In this document: in pieces, positions 5,914 to 6,068 of the stretch | How the letters are laid out: every line of letters begins with the position of its first letter | Numbering within the stretch: the stretch's first letter is position 1 | NCBI GenBank assembly: GCA_001766965.1 | Contig: MEKM01000136.1 | Location: 1 to 6,068, forward strand | Direction: 5' to 3' | DNA: 6,068 bases | From: Acidobacteria bacterium RIFCSPHIGHO2_01_FULL_67_28 | Lineage (GTDB): Bacteria; Acidobacteriota; Terriglobia; Acidiferrales; 2-02-FULL-67-57 | Translations under genes and position numbers: made by a program | The notes under the pieces: model-generated | What the model saw: only the letters and a program-made list of their open reading frames with translations | Database searches by the model: none | Told to the model about the DNA's origin: nothing

Positions 5914-6068
5914 CAGCGCCATTCTAGTGAGAGCAGGCGGCGGGCGCAAGCGGCGAGCCTGGCGAAGAGATTCGGGTAGGGCCGCCGCGGTTGCTGCGAG
6001 CGGTAGGTCCAGACGTCCAGTCCGCTCGCGGTCAGCCGCAGGGTGACGCTGCCGTCGCGGTCGCTGCG
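5913..6068 (-). CDS. 3' end of an unidentified gene, running off the window
   Basis: Reading the minus strand from the window edge gives 51 open codons ending in TGA at 5915-5913. The C-terminus includes GSVTLRLTASGLDVWTYRSQ, an alternating pattern like beta strands, then a helix-like PNLFARLAACARRLLSLEW. Nearly all third codon positions are G or C, as in the other genes here, and the stop overlaps the next ATG as TGATG. Both support real coding. The start is outside the window and I cannot assign a family. Confidence 0.6.
   Translation of the reverse strand, partial: RSDRDGSVTLRLTASGLDVWTYRSQQPRRPYPNLFARLAACARRLLSLEWR
5921..5949 (-). promoter_or_regulatory. Possible sigma70-like promoter for the 85-aa hypothetical gene
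   Basis: On the minus strand TTGCGC (5949-5944) and TAGAAT (5926-5921) are separated by 17 nt, with the -10 matching the consensus at 5 of 6 positions and the -35 at 3 of 6. Transcription would begin at about 5914-5913, almost exactly at the ATG at 5913, giving a leaderless mRNA. The element lies inside the end of the upstream reading frame and has no further support. Confidence 0.2.

Noticed and set aside
5587..6046. Plus-strand open frames across the right end
   Set aside because: They lie antisense to the two minus-strand frames, which have better protein character and a TGATG junction. Their translations show no family resemblance.
1..6068. CRISPR array, tRNA, rRNA, riboswitch or insertion sequence
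   Set aside because: No direct-repeat array, tRNA-like cloverleaf, rRNA sequence or transposase was seen; almost every base lies within a protein-coding frame.

Overview
The window is GC-rich, tightly packed Gram-negative chromosomal DNA. It holds most of an operon for the lipid A-Kdo-heptose core of lipopolysaccharide. The host makes heptose-containing LPS. The GC-rich, strongly G/C-ending codons and the gene order suggest Acidobacteriota or a similar environmental lineage, but no marker gene here fixes the phylum.

Plus strand, positions 2-5653: the 3' part of waaA (Kdo transferase; its start lies upstream and it carries an apparent 1-nt frameshift near 511-523), lpxK (lipid A 4'-kinase), waaF (ADP-heptose:LPS heptosyltransferase II type), gmhB (heptose-1,7-bisphosphate 7-phosphatase), a DUF6165-like small protein of unknown function, waaC (heptosyltransferase I type), and a small membrane methyltransferase of the isoprenylcysteine carboxyl methyltransferase (ICMT)-like type. 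The genes are almost continuous: 4-nt overlaps (GTGA or ATGA) at waaA/lpxK, waaF/gmhB and gmhB/DUF6165, a 2-nt gap at lpxK/waaF, and an 8-nt overlap at waaC/methyltransferase. The one real gap, 28 nt before waaC, is spanned by an 11-codon reading frame joined to both neighbours by ATGA overlaps.

Minus strand, positions 5656-6068: a short conserved-looking hypothetical protein, preceded by the 3' end of another reading frame that runs off the window edge. The two are joined by a TGATG stop-start overlap. The plus and minus operons converge with only 2 nt between stop codons.

Together the recognised enzymes phosphorylate the lipid A disaccharide (LpxK), add Kdo (WaaA), supply the heptose precursor (GmhB) and add the first two heptoses (WaaC, WaaF). 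The roles of the DUF6165-like protein and the methyltransferase are unknown; their position suggests cell-envelope functions. I see no clear new multi-gene system. The points most worth a second look are the DUF6165-like gene, the bridging mini-ORF, the palindrome at the waaC/methyltransferase junction, the divergent motif IV of GmhB and the waaA frameshift.
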